From Gossypium raimondii (lineage: Eukaryota > Streptophyta > Magnoliopsida > Malvales > Malvaceae), in contig NC_068569.1 of the NCBI RefSeq assembly GCF_025698545.1, positions 5,022,001-5,086,000 on the forward strand: a stretch of DNA of 64,000 nt. The letters run 5' to 3'. The position numbers were made by a program, and so were the translations under genes. This document shows positions 1-11,989 of the stretch, piece after piece; position 1 is the stretch's first letter, and every line of letters begins with the position of its first letter. The notes below the pieces were generated by a model. It saw only the letters and a list, made by a program, of their open reading frames with translations. It was not told where the DNA came from and ran no database searches.

Positions 1-558
1 TTCGTATTTTGATTTATTAAAATCTAAAATTTTATATATAAAATAGTGTTTAAATGGTGATTTTATCTCTGGTAATGTTTTTACTGATGATATCATTTTC
101 ACTGTCCTTTTCTCTCTTTTTTCTTATATTTTGAAAAAATGAAAAATCCTATGGATTTTATTTTTTCGGGGTGGGAGTCATTGATATGGACGAGGATGAT
201 TATAAGATCGATTTTAAATCACAAAAATTGTGGAATACTCATGTTCAGTTCAGATTACTACTTCTTTTCAGTCTTAATATTATTTTATTATATTAAATTT
301 GTTCTTTTGTTATCAAAAAGTACATCATCACATAAAAAGTGTGCACATTTGCTCATGTTTGTCAGTCTTCCAGATCATCCTTATTGTTTTATATCTCTTC
401 ATTGTATCCGTTTCGAATTTTCCATTTCATTTCATTGCATACTTTATTTTATTTTATTTAAAACAAAATTTTGTTTTTATTTATAATTAATTTTTTTATA
501 TTTTTAAGTTTTAATTTAGTGTCCATCTCTTTATCAAAGGGAAAAAACCAGTGAATCC
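1..558. other. AT-rich upstream region of the GATA gene
   Basis: No gene is recognised here. The short open frames are low-complexity, Phe/Ile-rich translations of AT-rich DNA and lack any family motif. The stretch just before 559 is presumably the promoter and leader of the GATA-factor gene; I did not find a convincing single TATA box. Confidence 0.5.
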
Positions 559-3066
559 ATGGATAATTCACCTTGGTTCAATCAAGCAGCAGCTGAAATG
601 AATGGCCAGAACAATGACAACAATAATGCAGGCAATAGTAGGGTTGATCTTACTCTCAAGTTGGGACTGCCTTTGTTTAATCCGCTTCAAAATCCTGCAC
701 TCTACCATAACATTCAGGTTATTTATCTTTCATCCTCTCACACTCATGATTAAATGGATATGTAAATTTGCTATGGTCTTTCTTTTTCTCCATGCATGAT
801 GATATAAGGTTACAAGGTTTTTTTTCTAATAAAAAATTGGTTTATTTTGAGTATATATAAGTGGTATTTAAAATAAACAATATGAATTTTTTTATTTGAT
901 CTAAATTTTGATTATAGTATTTTCTGTAAAATAGATATAATTTTATTCAATTGAGTGGTTTTTTTTATGATAATGATAGTGATTCATTGTGTTAATCTTT
1001 TAATTAATTTTTATTTGTGTTCGAAAATTTTATAAAATTAAAATGATAAAAATAAAACAAATTTTATGAAATTTAAATTGATTTTTATGAAATGCTCGTT
1101 AAAAAAAGTTATGAAATATATAACGAGAATTCCCAAATGCATAAAATCAAAAGTTTTTATTTTTAGATTAGATAAGAAAATGAAACTCCTTACACATTGT
1201 ATAAAATTTTATTGTTTTTATTTTTTTATTTTCATTTTATAGTGACTTTTCTCTAGTTTTAGTTACAAATCCTTCAAAAATATATGGCGATATAATGATT
1301 TTTTATATTATTTTTATGTCAATTTCATAAAAGAAATAAAATTATGGATTTAAATTCTAATATTTGGGGTGCCAACGGCGGTTTCATTTTAAGTAAATTT
1401 TTGAATATATAAGGAAACAACGATATTCACGTTGGATACAACTTAATTTTGTTTTCTAATTAATAATAATGACAGCGAAGATATTAACCATAATAGTAAA
1501 ACATGCGTTGTCAAATTTAATTTTAGCTTAGAAAATATTGTTTTAATTAGTAAAATAAAATTATAACACAACAAAAATCAAGGTAATCAATTATGTTCTG
1601 ATACCACTTGCATTGGTCAAAACGCTCCATTTTGATAGTAAATCGGAACAACAAATTCTAGGTTCTATTTCAATGTAAATTTTAATTAATAATTGTTGTA
1701 CTGGTTGATTTCGTCTGTATTGATCGAATATGTACGGTATTGAGATGATCTTATTGTTTAATTTATGGAATAATTCTCTTTTGCTTATTTATCTTGAATT
1801 TGTTTAATGATAGATTTTATTTGTGAAGTTTATTAAAAATATTTTATATATGAGATGTATTTAATTTTATTATTTAATATTTATAAATATTTTTATATTT
1901 CCAAAAATAGTAATAAATCTAAAATCTTACTACCTTGTAGAAATTCATCTTTTAAGTTGTGGTTAGAAACAATATGATGTGATGATTTTATGATATCAAA
2001 TTTATCATTGGATATATATATTAATAGTACTGTAGATTAATAATTGAAGAAAAGTTTGCCTGAAAAATAGAAAGCATATGTATTGCAAATAAATACACAT
2101 GGGCTTTGGCTAATTACAATATGAAATGTTATTGCAAACTATTTATTGACTTTATGTAATCTATCTTAAATTAATTTCCATTTAGTTAAGCATTTGTCAT
2201 TCCATAATTATTCTTTTAAATTATTTGCATGATTCAGCAAGGACCTGTTAACGAAGGAGCAATGCCAGAAGCTCCACAACAACACTTCAATGGCGGCCAA
2301 TATGCAGCATGGCCATCACCAGATCAAATAGGTAACGGTAGCAGTGCCCATAACATGAATTATCCGAATGTATTCAACAATTTCTCAGGCCCTTCTGTTG
2401 AGTTTCCTCCTTATGACACCACCAACTCCTACAACTATGTCACTCCTCCGCCTCCACCTCCTCTTCACGAGCTGCCTCCGAACAGCTACACCCTGCTCGA
2501 CGTCCCTCCTAGGAGAGCTGCCCAACTGCAACAAAGGGAGTTCGAAAGCTCCTCCGGCTTGAGTTTGGGACAAGGTCAACGTGGTTATGGCCTCTACAAT
2601 GATCCCAACAAGAGATGCACTAACTACAACTGCAACACCAATGATACTCCTATGTGGCGCAGAGGACCTCTAGGCCCCAAGGTACAATGCTATCATCTTT
2701 CCATTACATAATCAATCACTGGAACTTTATAGCGAAACCCTACAGTTATTAAAATGGATTACATTATGATGATAATTTATGAACCGTCGGATATAGTAAT
2801 AATAAAAGGTAACGGCATCTAAAAGATAATTTCAGTTACCATAAATGGAGGAAATTTTATTTGATTGAAGTCTAGTTTTATCGATCAGTCCACGTGAATG
2901 CACGATGGAAACTTTGAATAAGTTGCCAACTTTTTTTATATATTTCTATATGTTTAAATTGCAGACATTATGTAATGCCTGTGGTATCAAGTACCGAAAG
3001 GAAGGGGAGAAAAGAAAGGCTAGAGAAGGGAAAGACGGGGAGCAACAGTTCGACCTCAATGAATAA
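559..3066 (+). CDS. GATA-type zinc-finger transcription factor (GATA29-like)
   Basis: Sequence-specific nuclear DNA-binding protein of the plant GATA family, predicted at 234 aa. Exons are 559-717, 2238-2681 and 2965-3066; all junctions are GT-AG and phase 0. Exon 1 gives an Asn-rich N-terminus with VDLTLKLGLP. Exon 2 is Pro/Asn-rich and enters the finger (KRCTNYNCNTNDTPMWRRGP). Exon 3 completes it with TLCNACGIKYRKEGEKRKAR and ends FDLNE. The second intron splits the finger after GPLGPK. The spacing is C-X4-C-X18-C-X2-C, instead of the usual plant C-X2-C at the first pair, while the TPMWRRGP and LCNACG core is intact. I recall Arabidopsis GATA29 having a similar unusual finger; that link is from memory. 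Intron 1 is long (718-2237) and AT-rich. The next gene, on the opposite strand, is convergent. Confidence 0.88.
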
Positions 3067-5476
3067 TTAATATTTCCTTCCGTTTTGCAATTTCTTTTTG
3101 GAACTTCTTCTTTTTTCTGCTGAAAACATTTCCTTCACAGTATGCGAACAATTTTACTTTGATATTTTGGTTGACTATGAATTTATCTTTGAATAAATAT
3201 TAGGGATAATACAACTTTAGTCCCAAAATTTATCAACTTTTTTTTTATCTTGGTCCTTAAATTGTTTTTGTCCTCAATTTGACAATCTTTTCTTGAAATT
3301 TTGGAATATGTGATGAAGTGATGCTCGATATTATGTCACGTTATCACTGTAAAATTAATAATTTTTTATAAAAAAATAGATGATGATGTGGTATAATCTT
3401 AGAGTGCCGCATCATTTTATTGACCAAAATTGAGAAAAATTGTCAAATTCAAAATTAATATGAATAAAAAATGTAGAAACCAAATTCAACATTAATTCTA
3501 AATTAGTACTTTAAATAGAAGAGAATACCTCTCTTAGAATTAAGATTTTTCCCTTGTGGAAAGCATATTGGATTTCCACCTTATCTTTATTTTATCAATA
3601 ATTATGATTTTAGGAGAAACATGAACACGTGAAAAGCCGATATATATAAGTTGAATAAACTTAAACATGGATAATAATTATTGAAAGTTGACTGATTATA
3701 GTGGAAGCAATTCGTAAAGTATAGTTCATTGAAAGTTGATGGAACTTGACTTTACTAAGAATTTAAAGAGGTGACAAATTCAGAGAGAGAGAGAACCTTG
3801 TCAAATGCTTGAAAAAGCAAATCATGCGTGCGCCTTACAATTTAATATAAGATACATAGTTCACATTTATTTGGTTGTTGTTGAGAACAAATCCCCAACA
3901 TATCAAGCATTATCCTAGTGGAGATTTTATCTCATGACGCCATTAAGGAGTTCTAAGTGCTTAAAAAGGTGGTAGCATTCTTCCCTCCAAATGTCCTACA
4001 TGCTATAGGGCATGGGCTGCGTAATTCGCCTTCCCAGGCATATAATGAAACTCGCTCTCATTGCCTTTTTAGGCATTTAAGCTTTTGGTAAAATGGATAG
4101 GCAAATCTCTCATTAGAGATAATATAAGACTTGTTGAGAGATTCGTTGATTTCAAGAGAATAAAAAATTTCTCAAAATATGAAAATGGATTGTATTGATT
4201 TTTTTTTTTGATAAAGTTTAATAAATAAAAATGATTTAATATATCTCTTTTGTTTTTTGAACAAATATATAGTAATGTTTTAATAACTTAATTTTTAACA
4301 GTAAATATTGACTATTTTTTAACAGTAAATATTAAATTGTAACGATCAATAATTAAAATAATTAATATATATAGTAATCCTTTATTTTTGGAACAAATAT
4401 GAATGATGTGTAGGTTCCAAACAGACCTTAAAGAGGTCTAGGCCATGTATTTGGAGGATTGTCCTTTCCTTTGATTCAGTCCTTGCGAGAAACAAATATG
4501 TTTTTAGATAAATTGTTTCCTGCGTTTTCGTTGCTTGGCGTAAGGGCATTTCATTAATGAATATGATATTTATGGTTCATGAGCCATGTTTATATGAACC
4601 ACCGTCTTAAAATTTGACAAAATACCAGTCTTTAGATCAATTGTATTTACGAGCTTTTGAACATCAGGATTCTTATTTTATGACTTCGTACACTCTTAAC
4701 CAGGGAGGACTATCCACTATGATCCATGATCCAGGCTAACAGTTAGTGGAGCGGTAGGCAATCCAAGGCGGGTTTTTTTTTTTTAACTTTAAGAACTAAA
4801 TGATATTTTAATTTAAGTTTTATTTCATATTAAATCTAATATGTATTTATTTTTAAAAATGCAACGTGTCACAACACTATTAACTAAGAGAACAATTTTT
4901 AACCGGACTAAACAATTGAATAAAAAATTGTAAGGAAATCAAAATTTAATAAGTACACACTTTCCAAAAAAAAAAAACATATTAACTTCACTCAACTTTT
5001 CAGACTCAAATAAAAATTTGGCCAAAGTGAAAAAAAAATTCAAGACGAAAGTGACAACGTCATTATACAAATTTTAAATTAATACAATTGAATCAATATT
5101 TCAACTAAAACTAAAATTATATAATTGCATACAATCAAAACATAGGACACAAAGGGCAATTTTGAAATTTATCACAGAAAGGAGAAAGCCAAAGATAAAG
5201 TTTGGTTTCAAGCAATGAGATGTAAGGTTAAAAAATCATATTTGGCACCTCCTGAGCCATCCATACATGCATACATTCATTCATACAGAGAAAATCATTA
5301 TCCATAAAATATAAAGAGGAAAAAAAAAAAAACATAACCTAGAAGAAAAAATTGTTGCACTCCAAGCTACCTTTGCATCCGGCAAAAAGACATAATCAGC
5401 TACACCAAAATAATAATATAATCCAACGGCTAAAGCAAGAGTGATTACCTAACACAAAACAACATTATTGAGGAAT
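3067..5476. other. Convergent intergenic region, no gene seen
   Basis: This lies between the 3' ends of the GATA gene and the KHZ gene. It should hold both 3' UTRs. The remainder is AT-rich with repeat-like text, for example around 3200-3500, where an imperfect inverted arrangement of 'ttgacaatctttt' and 'aaaaattgtcaaatt' suggests an old MITE-like insertion. No coding-like segment longer than about 60 codons is supported. Confidence 0.5.
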
Positions 5477-8400
5477 TTACATTCCTGGCTTGCGCAATTC
5501 TTCTGTTCCATGCGCAAAGTGGCACCTTTCACCAAAAGTGCAGGATCCTTTAGAGAAGTTCTCGCACAGCTTAGTCTTAAAGTTGTTCCCCGAACCAGAT
5601 CCACTCTTAGAGGTGTTCTTCATGCTACTTCCAGAGGCCGAACCAACATTTATAATCAGTTCGTGAACCATTGCACTGGCTTGCTTGATCTGATCAAATG
5701 TTCCCTCCAGCTCAATGTTCCTTGAACTAGGATCCGATTCATTCTCCCTTATAGAAAGCTTGGCTCCTGTAACCCGACAAATATGCTTCGAGTTCACACC
5801 ATTTTTCCCGATAATAGCTCCTGCAAGAGATGCATCAATGCTGATCTTGGCAGTGGCAGATGCTCCGAAGCTGGCTGCAGCACCAAAACCTGGTGAGGGA
5901 GGCTCCAATCTGCCAGCCATTCTCCCAGGCATTGGTCCCATGGAACGAGGGTCTTCGTAAGCAGGACCAGTCCGCTTTCCAAGCTCCCATTCGCCATGAG
6001 CAAAATGGCATTTATCACCAAACTTGCAACCTTCAGGGGTGCTGAATTTGCTGCACAGGCGGGTTTTTACAGCTGGAGGAGATGAGCCATCAGGAAAGGA
6101 TGGTGGGACTACTGAATTTCTGGCAGCTGCAGGAAGAGCTGGGTTGTTACCGAGCATCTGAGACACTGCTTTGATGCCACCCGGAACATAATGCAAGAAG
6201 TGACAGCTCTCACCAAATTGGCACCCAGAAGTGCTGTGAAATCAACAAACTCAAGAATATCAAAGCTAATATCAACGCAATACCGTTTTGTTAATACTGT
6301 AATATAAGTACTAGTACAGTCTATGAGACGCAATTATGAATTTATTTAAGCTCTTTGTGCAGACACTATAGCTCATACAATACAATGAAATTGGTGTTAC
6401 TGCATGTAACGTCAGGAATCACACACAAAAGAATCTTCCGTATTACTACATCATTGAGTAGCAAGCACTAAGAACATGACACAACCCTTAACTATAGCCC
6501 AGAACCAAGCAAATCAGCAATCCTTTCTCCACAAAGCCACTTTCTTGAATGTGTATATAGAAAAAGCATATCATATAAAATTGACACTTCATTCAAGCAA
6601 TCAATTCCTCGCCCTTAATATAGTCCTAAAACTGAAGAGATTAGAAGGAAAGTTTTCCATATCAATCTAAAGGAAAGTTCATACACTCCCGTGCATCTAA
6701 TAAGAAAAGCCAGTAATAAGCTTATCCCTATGATGAAAATAGTCTAACAGATTGAATCCATCCTAAAATCAATGCTTTCTTCTCCTACTCAATATCTCAC
6801 CACAAGCAGCACTAGTCTTATACGATTACACTACTTATACGTTCATTAAACCTAATGCACAACTCACTTGATCCAGACACATCATATCTTCTTTTACAAT
6901 AATATGGCGACAGTCCATGTTACAATTAATTGTGCCAACTGCAAATTGCAATGAATTCTTAGATTGTTTGGGATTTGAACTTGATAACTTATCCGAGAAT
7001 AATTCGATCATCAAGAAGCAGGGGATAAACAATTAGAAACGTCATAAATCCACCCAGTATCCAGTGATATCAATCCAAAATATTTTGATATTAATCCATG
7101 CTTTGAGAGCTTAACCAGACTAAAAACAGAGCTCATATCAATCAAGCCACTCATCACATGATCTTTCCAATCTTACCATCAAGTAGCACCATGCAAAATA
7201 CACGCCAAGGACCCCTCCAAGCACAGTAAAGATCAAATTAATAACTTTCCTCTTTAAAAATAAAAAATATATCAGCTATCTCAGTTAATGCACTTTTTTT
7301 CTAATTTGCCGTAAAGTTCAGATCGATATTAGTGTACTGAAGCACTGCCAATTCCATACACCCAGAAAAAAACAGCTAGTCTGCATCCTACTCTAGCTGT
7401 CATTTCTCAAGCATTTTCATGTTTATAAAATTAAAAATGGGTTTATCACTGGATAAATAGTTACCAAACTGTTTGACACAGACAAGAAAAATGTTCATAA
7501 CTACCATTACTTCTAGGAGAAAGAGAGAGATTGATGCCCTCAATGTAATAACAGTAGTCATAACAATACCATCGCACTATCATCCTCAAATTAATGAAGA
7601 AGAGTTTTATCAAATTCAATTACATTTCATTAACTGAACTGCTTACAAACTTCAATTGTCTATAAGCAGAATTTTCAAACAAAACAAGCTCCAGTGCCTA
7701 GAAAAATGCAAATATGCATTATCTTTCCCCCCAAGAAAAAGATAAAAATTGATTCCCAGGTAAAATAAATGCACATAAAACCAAGTACATACATTCACAT
7801 AGTATCAAATCTTACTTACAAAAAAGAAACCCAGCTTGTTTCAATAGTTTCTCATAAAAGCATTAATTACTGTTCAGATGTATGACTTTTAAAATTCTTG
7901 TATGAGTCCTACAATATGTAAATGATTATGATGTATATTGAGAAGTAAAGGAAAGAAGTCTGTGTGGCTTTTACAGAGGATATATGAGACTCAAGAAACT
8001 TAAATCTTTAACCTTCCCGAGCAAACTTGACTAAAATAAGTTGACATATACAAGAATGCTACAAATGAATAAAGGCCCTAGATAAACATGCTACTCTATG
8101 AGTACATCCAAAAAAGTTTTTCCAAGAATGTTGGCCTTATTTTTTGAAAAGAAAATTTAATCAAGATGGGAAAACAATACTCATAACATAAAACAAAATT
8201 CCATATGTGCATGAATTATTAATCAAATAAGGAAAAAAATCTCAAATTACACAACAATATATGCATATATATAATAACAAGCGTTTCCTACTTTTTACTT
8301 TCCTCTTCAATAAGACAATCCTCAAAATTTATAAACCAATTAAGTAAAAGAAAGGAATTAAGTAAAGCTTACTCAAGCAAAGAATTGGAGAACAACCTCC

Positions 8401-10796
8401 AAATATTTAGTTGGAAAAAGCCCATTATCAATGTCATGAAATACCTTATTATGTTACATATGCTGTTTAGAACTTAATAGCCCATAATTTTGCATCAGAA
8501 CGAGCCCTCGAACAACAAGCAACATTATATTCTAGAGTAAATTCAGGCTTAAGCCATTCTATTTCCATTATCTAGAAAATAGACTACCATGTACCAAATT
8601 TTCTGGTACTTACTCAATATTCCACACATAACATCTGTGTTTAATTGAAAAGATTATAGAAGTACACTATAATAGAAAAGTTTTGAATCCTGCATGGTTT
8701 CTTTCTGTTTACATATAGGCCACTATGTAATTAGTCCAAGAATTCACCAAGAAACAAACCATTTTTGTCCCATAGTCTTTCTTATCATGATTAGAGCCAA
8801 GAGCATTACCTGTATGATCATCACTTTAACTGACCAATTAATTAGTCATAATCACATAAATTTTACTTCAGAAGGTTGTTGTCAAAGGAAAAGTTTACTT
8901 ATAAAAATTAGAAAAAGATGGAAGTGCATTAGGCTAATTATTTTGTATAAGTTAAGATTTGAACCTGAAAAACTTTGTGCATGGCTTTGATTTGCTTCCT
9001 ATACCAGTTGGAAAGGACTCCATTTCTGTTGCAGAACATTAATTAATTTATCTCAGTTACAATTTCAGAGAGTAATTAATTTTTGAAGTTTACAAAGTAT
9101 TTAATACCCTGTTGACATTTCTTATCCTACTATAAAAGAAAAAATGCGCTTTTTTAAATATGAATAGTTGGTTTAGATAATTTTTAGAGCCATTAACCTT
9201 ACTAAAAATTGAAATTATTGAATAGTTAGCTAACAACTCAGCAACTACTCCCAGTACATACTTTTAAAAATGTTCTGTCCCCTGAGGCAATACTTTGTTT
9301 CCTTCAAGAAAATAGGAAATAAAGGGATAAAAAGATATTTTAACACATTCTTTTATATTTTTGGTTCCCAGAAAAAAAAACTCAACTTTGTGACTTTGAA
9401 AGTAAGTTGAGCTTTCTATTTTCCAGAGAACTGAGTTTCAGATGATTAAAAGAAAACAGCTTTCTGTTCTTTTTCTTTTTCCATGACGGAGAAATCAGAT
9501 TTAAGGCAAATATCTATTCGCTTCAGACATTAATTCCGAAAACTTCAACAAGAATAACCATGAAAGAGAAATCTTCTAAATTTTCAAACACAATGTTATG
9601 CATGAAAAATCAAGACTATAACATGCGCCACAACATGTATAAATATATTACTACATTCACTAACAAAGTAAGACATCATTGATAATCAAGTAAGAAAATT
9701 TTAACCATAATGACAAGGATCAATGAACTTAACATTCAATCTTTTACCCAAATAATAGAGGGATAAAGGAACAAGGGACAGAAAAAAATTCATCACCATA
9801 ACCAATACAAACCAAGCTATGCAACAACACAAGATGCTAATTATAATCACCAAAATAAAAGAGCAATCATATGCAAATTCACTACTGCTTAAGCTCAGGA
9901 AGCCCAAACTACGGGAGATAACACACACGGGGAGTGGATGATACCTTACACATTGGCAAAGGATTCAAAATGTCTACAAGCAAGTTTAACTGGTTGCTAC
10001 AGCCATGAATAAGTAAACAGCACATGCTATTAAATGAATCTGACAATCAACAACCCATTTTGGAGAATTTAAATTTTATGTTTAAAGCAAAGGAAAATTG
10101 CAGTAACCCCCCAAAAAAAAAAAAAAAAAGAGTTCATACGTCTACCCAGTGCCAGGTAATTTGCTAATTCAATACTTTTCTACATCGATTTCTAAAACTC
10201 CACGCAGCAAGCATAAAGCTGCTCGTAGAGTTTCAGAACTCCACAACTGTGTTTGTGATTGAATGGGATAAAAAGAAGCTAAATCTGAACTCAAAATGTC
10301 TTCTTTTTTTACTCTTCTATTTTAATAAAGTTTCTTTTCTCCTTTCATTAAGTTCCGATAGTAGAATTAAGCTAGAGCATAAATCAATCAATTGATACTT
10401 ATCATCATGCATACCCAGAATTTTTTTTATATCCATTTACCAAAACTAAATCTAACATTCAAATTTTCATTAGTACTTCCCAAGTAATCAAACACTCTTA
10501 AGCTACGGAAATTCCAAGCTTCCCACTTTCTCAGTACCTCAAGAAAGAAAGCGAAGAAAGGTCATAAATGAAAAAGATAAGGCAAAAAAAAAAGTGAAAG
10601 GAAAGTCCTCCAAACCCTAGAAATCACAATTTCATCACAAATATAGCACAAACAAGTCATGGAAGCATAAACATAAACAATTTGATATACATATAAGTAG
10701 CAGAAAATTCGCACCTTGCTTGGATTTCTTGAAGCCGCCATTGCCGTTCAAGGCAGCCTCGGGCCTCACTCTCTTGCGTCCACCACCAAACTCCAT
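5477..10796 (-). CDS. KHZ: CCCH zinc-finger and KH-domain RNA-binding protein (KHZ type)
   Basis: RNA-binding protein of about 299 aa. Minus-strand exons are 10796-10715, 9025-8965 and 6233-5477; the split codons (G|AA, AG|C) close perfectly. Order of domains: basic start MEFGGGRKR; finger 1 at about 43-62 (C-X8-C-X5-C-X3-[21 protein letters not shown]); finger 2 at about 108-127 (CX8CX5CX3H); a KH domain at about 175-240 with the GXXG loop GKNG; finger 3 at about 271-289 (CX7CX5CX3H); end RKPGM. Finger 1 is split by intron 2. An upstream in-frame ATG at 10815 would add MDFVARP. I chose 10796 because family members start M-x-FGGGRKR. Arabidopsis KHZ1 and KHZ2, as I recall, act redundantly in flowering and senescence. 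Introns are long (about 1.7 and 2.7 kb) and show no inserted genes. Confidence 0.93.
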
Positions 10797-11989
10797 TGGC
10801 CGAGCAACGAAATCCAAGAGAAAGAAACAAAAGTGAGAGAATATGGGAAGCTAGGGTTCGGAGAAGAAGGGAAAGCGCGGAGGGGGGGGAAAGGAAAAGG
10901 GTGGAAATAAAACTAGGTTTAAAAGTGGTTGATGGTGATGAATGAATGAATGATGTGTCTGAAAATTATGATTTTATAATCCCGAAAGGACAGGGAGAAA
11001 ATACTAGTGGCGTTGATGATCACGTGATTACTCACGTGCTACGACTGATAGCATTACTTCGCAATTTATTTTCTTTTTTCTTTCTTCAGAAAAATAACAA
11101 ACTTCTTAAGATTTAAAAAAACAAAACAAGAGGAATAGGAAAAGAAATACAAAAGAGAATTCATAGCAAATATTAAGAGCGTACTTCGATGAAAAATTTT
11201 AAAATATTTGAAAAACGTTAAAATATATTTTTATAATTATTTAAAATTTTCATCTAAAATACACTCTTAATTTCAAAAAAGTATAACCTTTGTTTGTAAG
11301 AATTTATAATTATTATTAATAGCATAAAAGTAAACAATATTATTATTAAAATTATAGTTTCTTCAGATTTGTATCTTGTGGTGTGCCATATGAAAGAACA
11401 AAGGTGAGGGAATTTGAAGAAAATTTGAAAAAATCTTTATGCTTTCAATATCGAATTTGAGATCCTCAAATTTTATTTGAAAAAAATTGATAAATAAATA
11501 ATTCTGTAGGTAAAGATATTTTCATTAATTATTTAAGATGTTCAAAGTTAATTTTTTCAAAAATATTTTACAAATAACTAATACGTGTATATGTTAAAAA
11601 CCAAATTCATCAATACATCAAAATGTAATATTGGAAGGTCAAAATTCTCAAAATATTAAGGCCAACATAATACTCAAGATTAAGATATAGTAATAAGAGA
11701 CAGACATAAACAAGCAACTCAAATGCATGGTGAAGTACAATAATCAAATTACTTAATTAGTCTACTCCAAAATCAGAATAATCTAGCGAAAATGCATTCA
11801 CGTATCTAAGAATCCAAAGGTGAACATGCTCCTAGTTAGTAAATAGGTCAGAGAGTTGCTCCGGGCTCGTACAGCGGAGGAATCTACTACAAAAAAGATG
11901 AGTGTTACCGATTCGAGATTGAGCTACAGCTATTTACATTACAACATTCGAAATAATTGTACACAATGTGCTCTCAAGAGGAAAGTCGG
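10797..11989. other. KHZ promoter side and NSE4 3' flank
   Basis: This is the intergenic DNA between the start of KHZ and the stop of NSE4, both on the minus strand. The first 130 bases upstream of the KHZ ATG are purine-rich on the plus strand and probably form its 5' leader. Two G-boxes follow at 11021-11038. The rest is AT-rich, and no further gene is seen. Confidence 0.5.
11021..11038. promoter_or_regulatory. Paired G-boxes upstream of KHZ
   Basis: Two perfect CACGTG palindromes lie at 11021-11026 and 11033-11038, 12 bp apart and about 225 bp upstream of the KHZ start codon. G-boxes bind bZIP and bHLH factors such as ABFs, HY5 and PIFs in plants. Function here is inferred only from position and sequence. 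Confidence 0.5.

Noticed and set aside
1590-1640. CTGATACCACTTG in GATA intron 1, resembling an inverted primer-binding site for initiator tRNA-Met
   Set aside because: The match is short and I found no LTR end, polypurine tract or coding remnant next to it.
5715-6333. Alternative frames on both strands over the KHZ last exon
   Set aside because: Shadows of the real CCCH/KH frame, which has three fingers and a KH domain.
10815-10817. Upstream in-frame ATG for KHZ ([13 protein letters not shown])
   Set aside because: Family members begin at the second Met; the extra seven residues are not expected, though use of the first ATG cannot be excluded.
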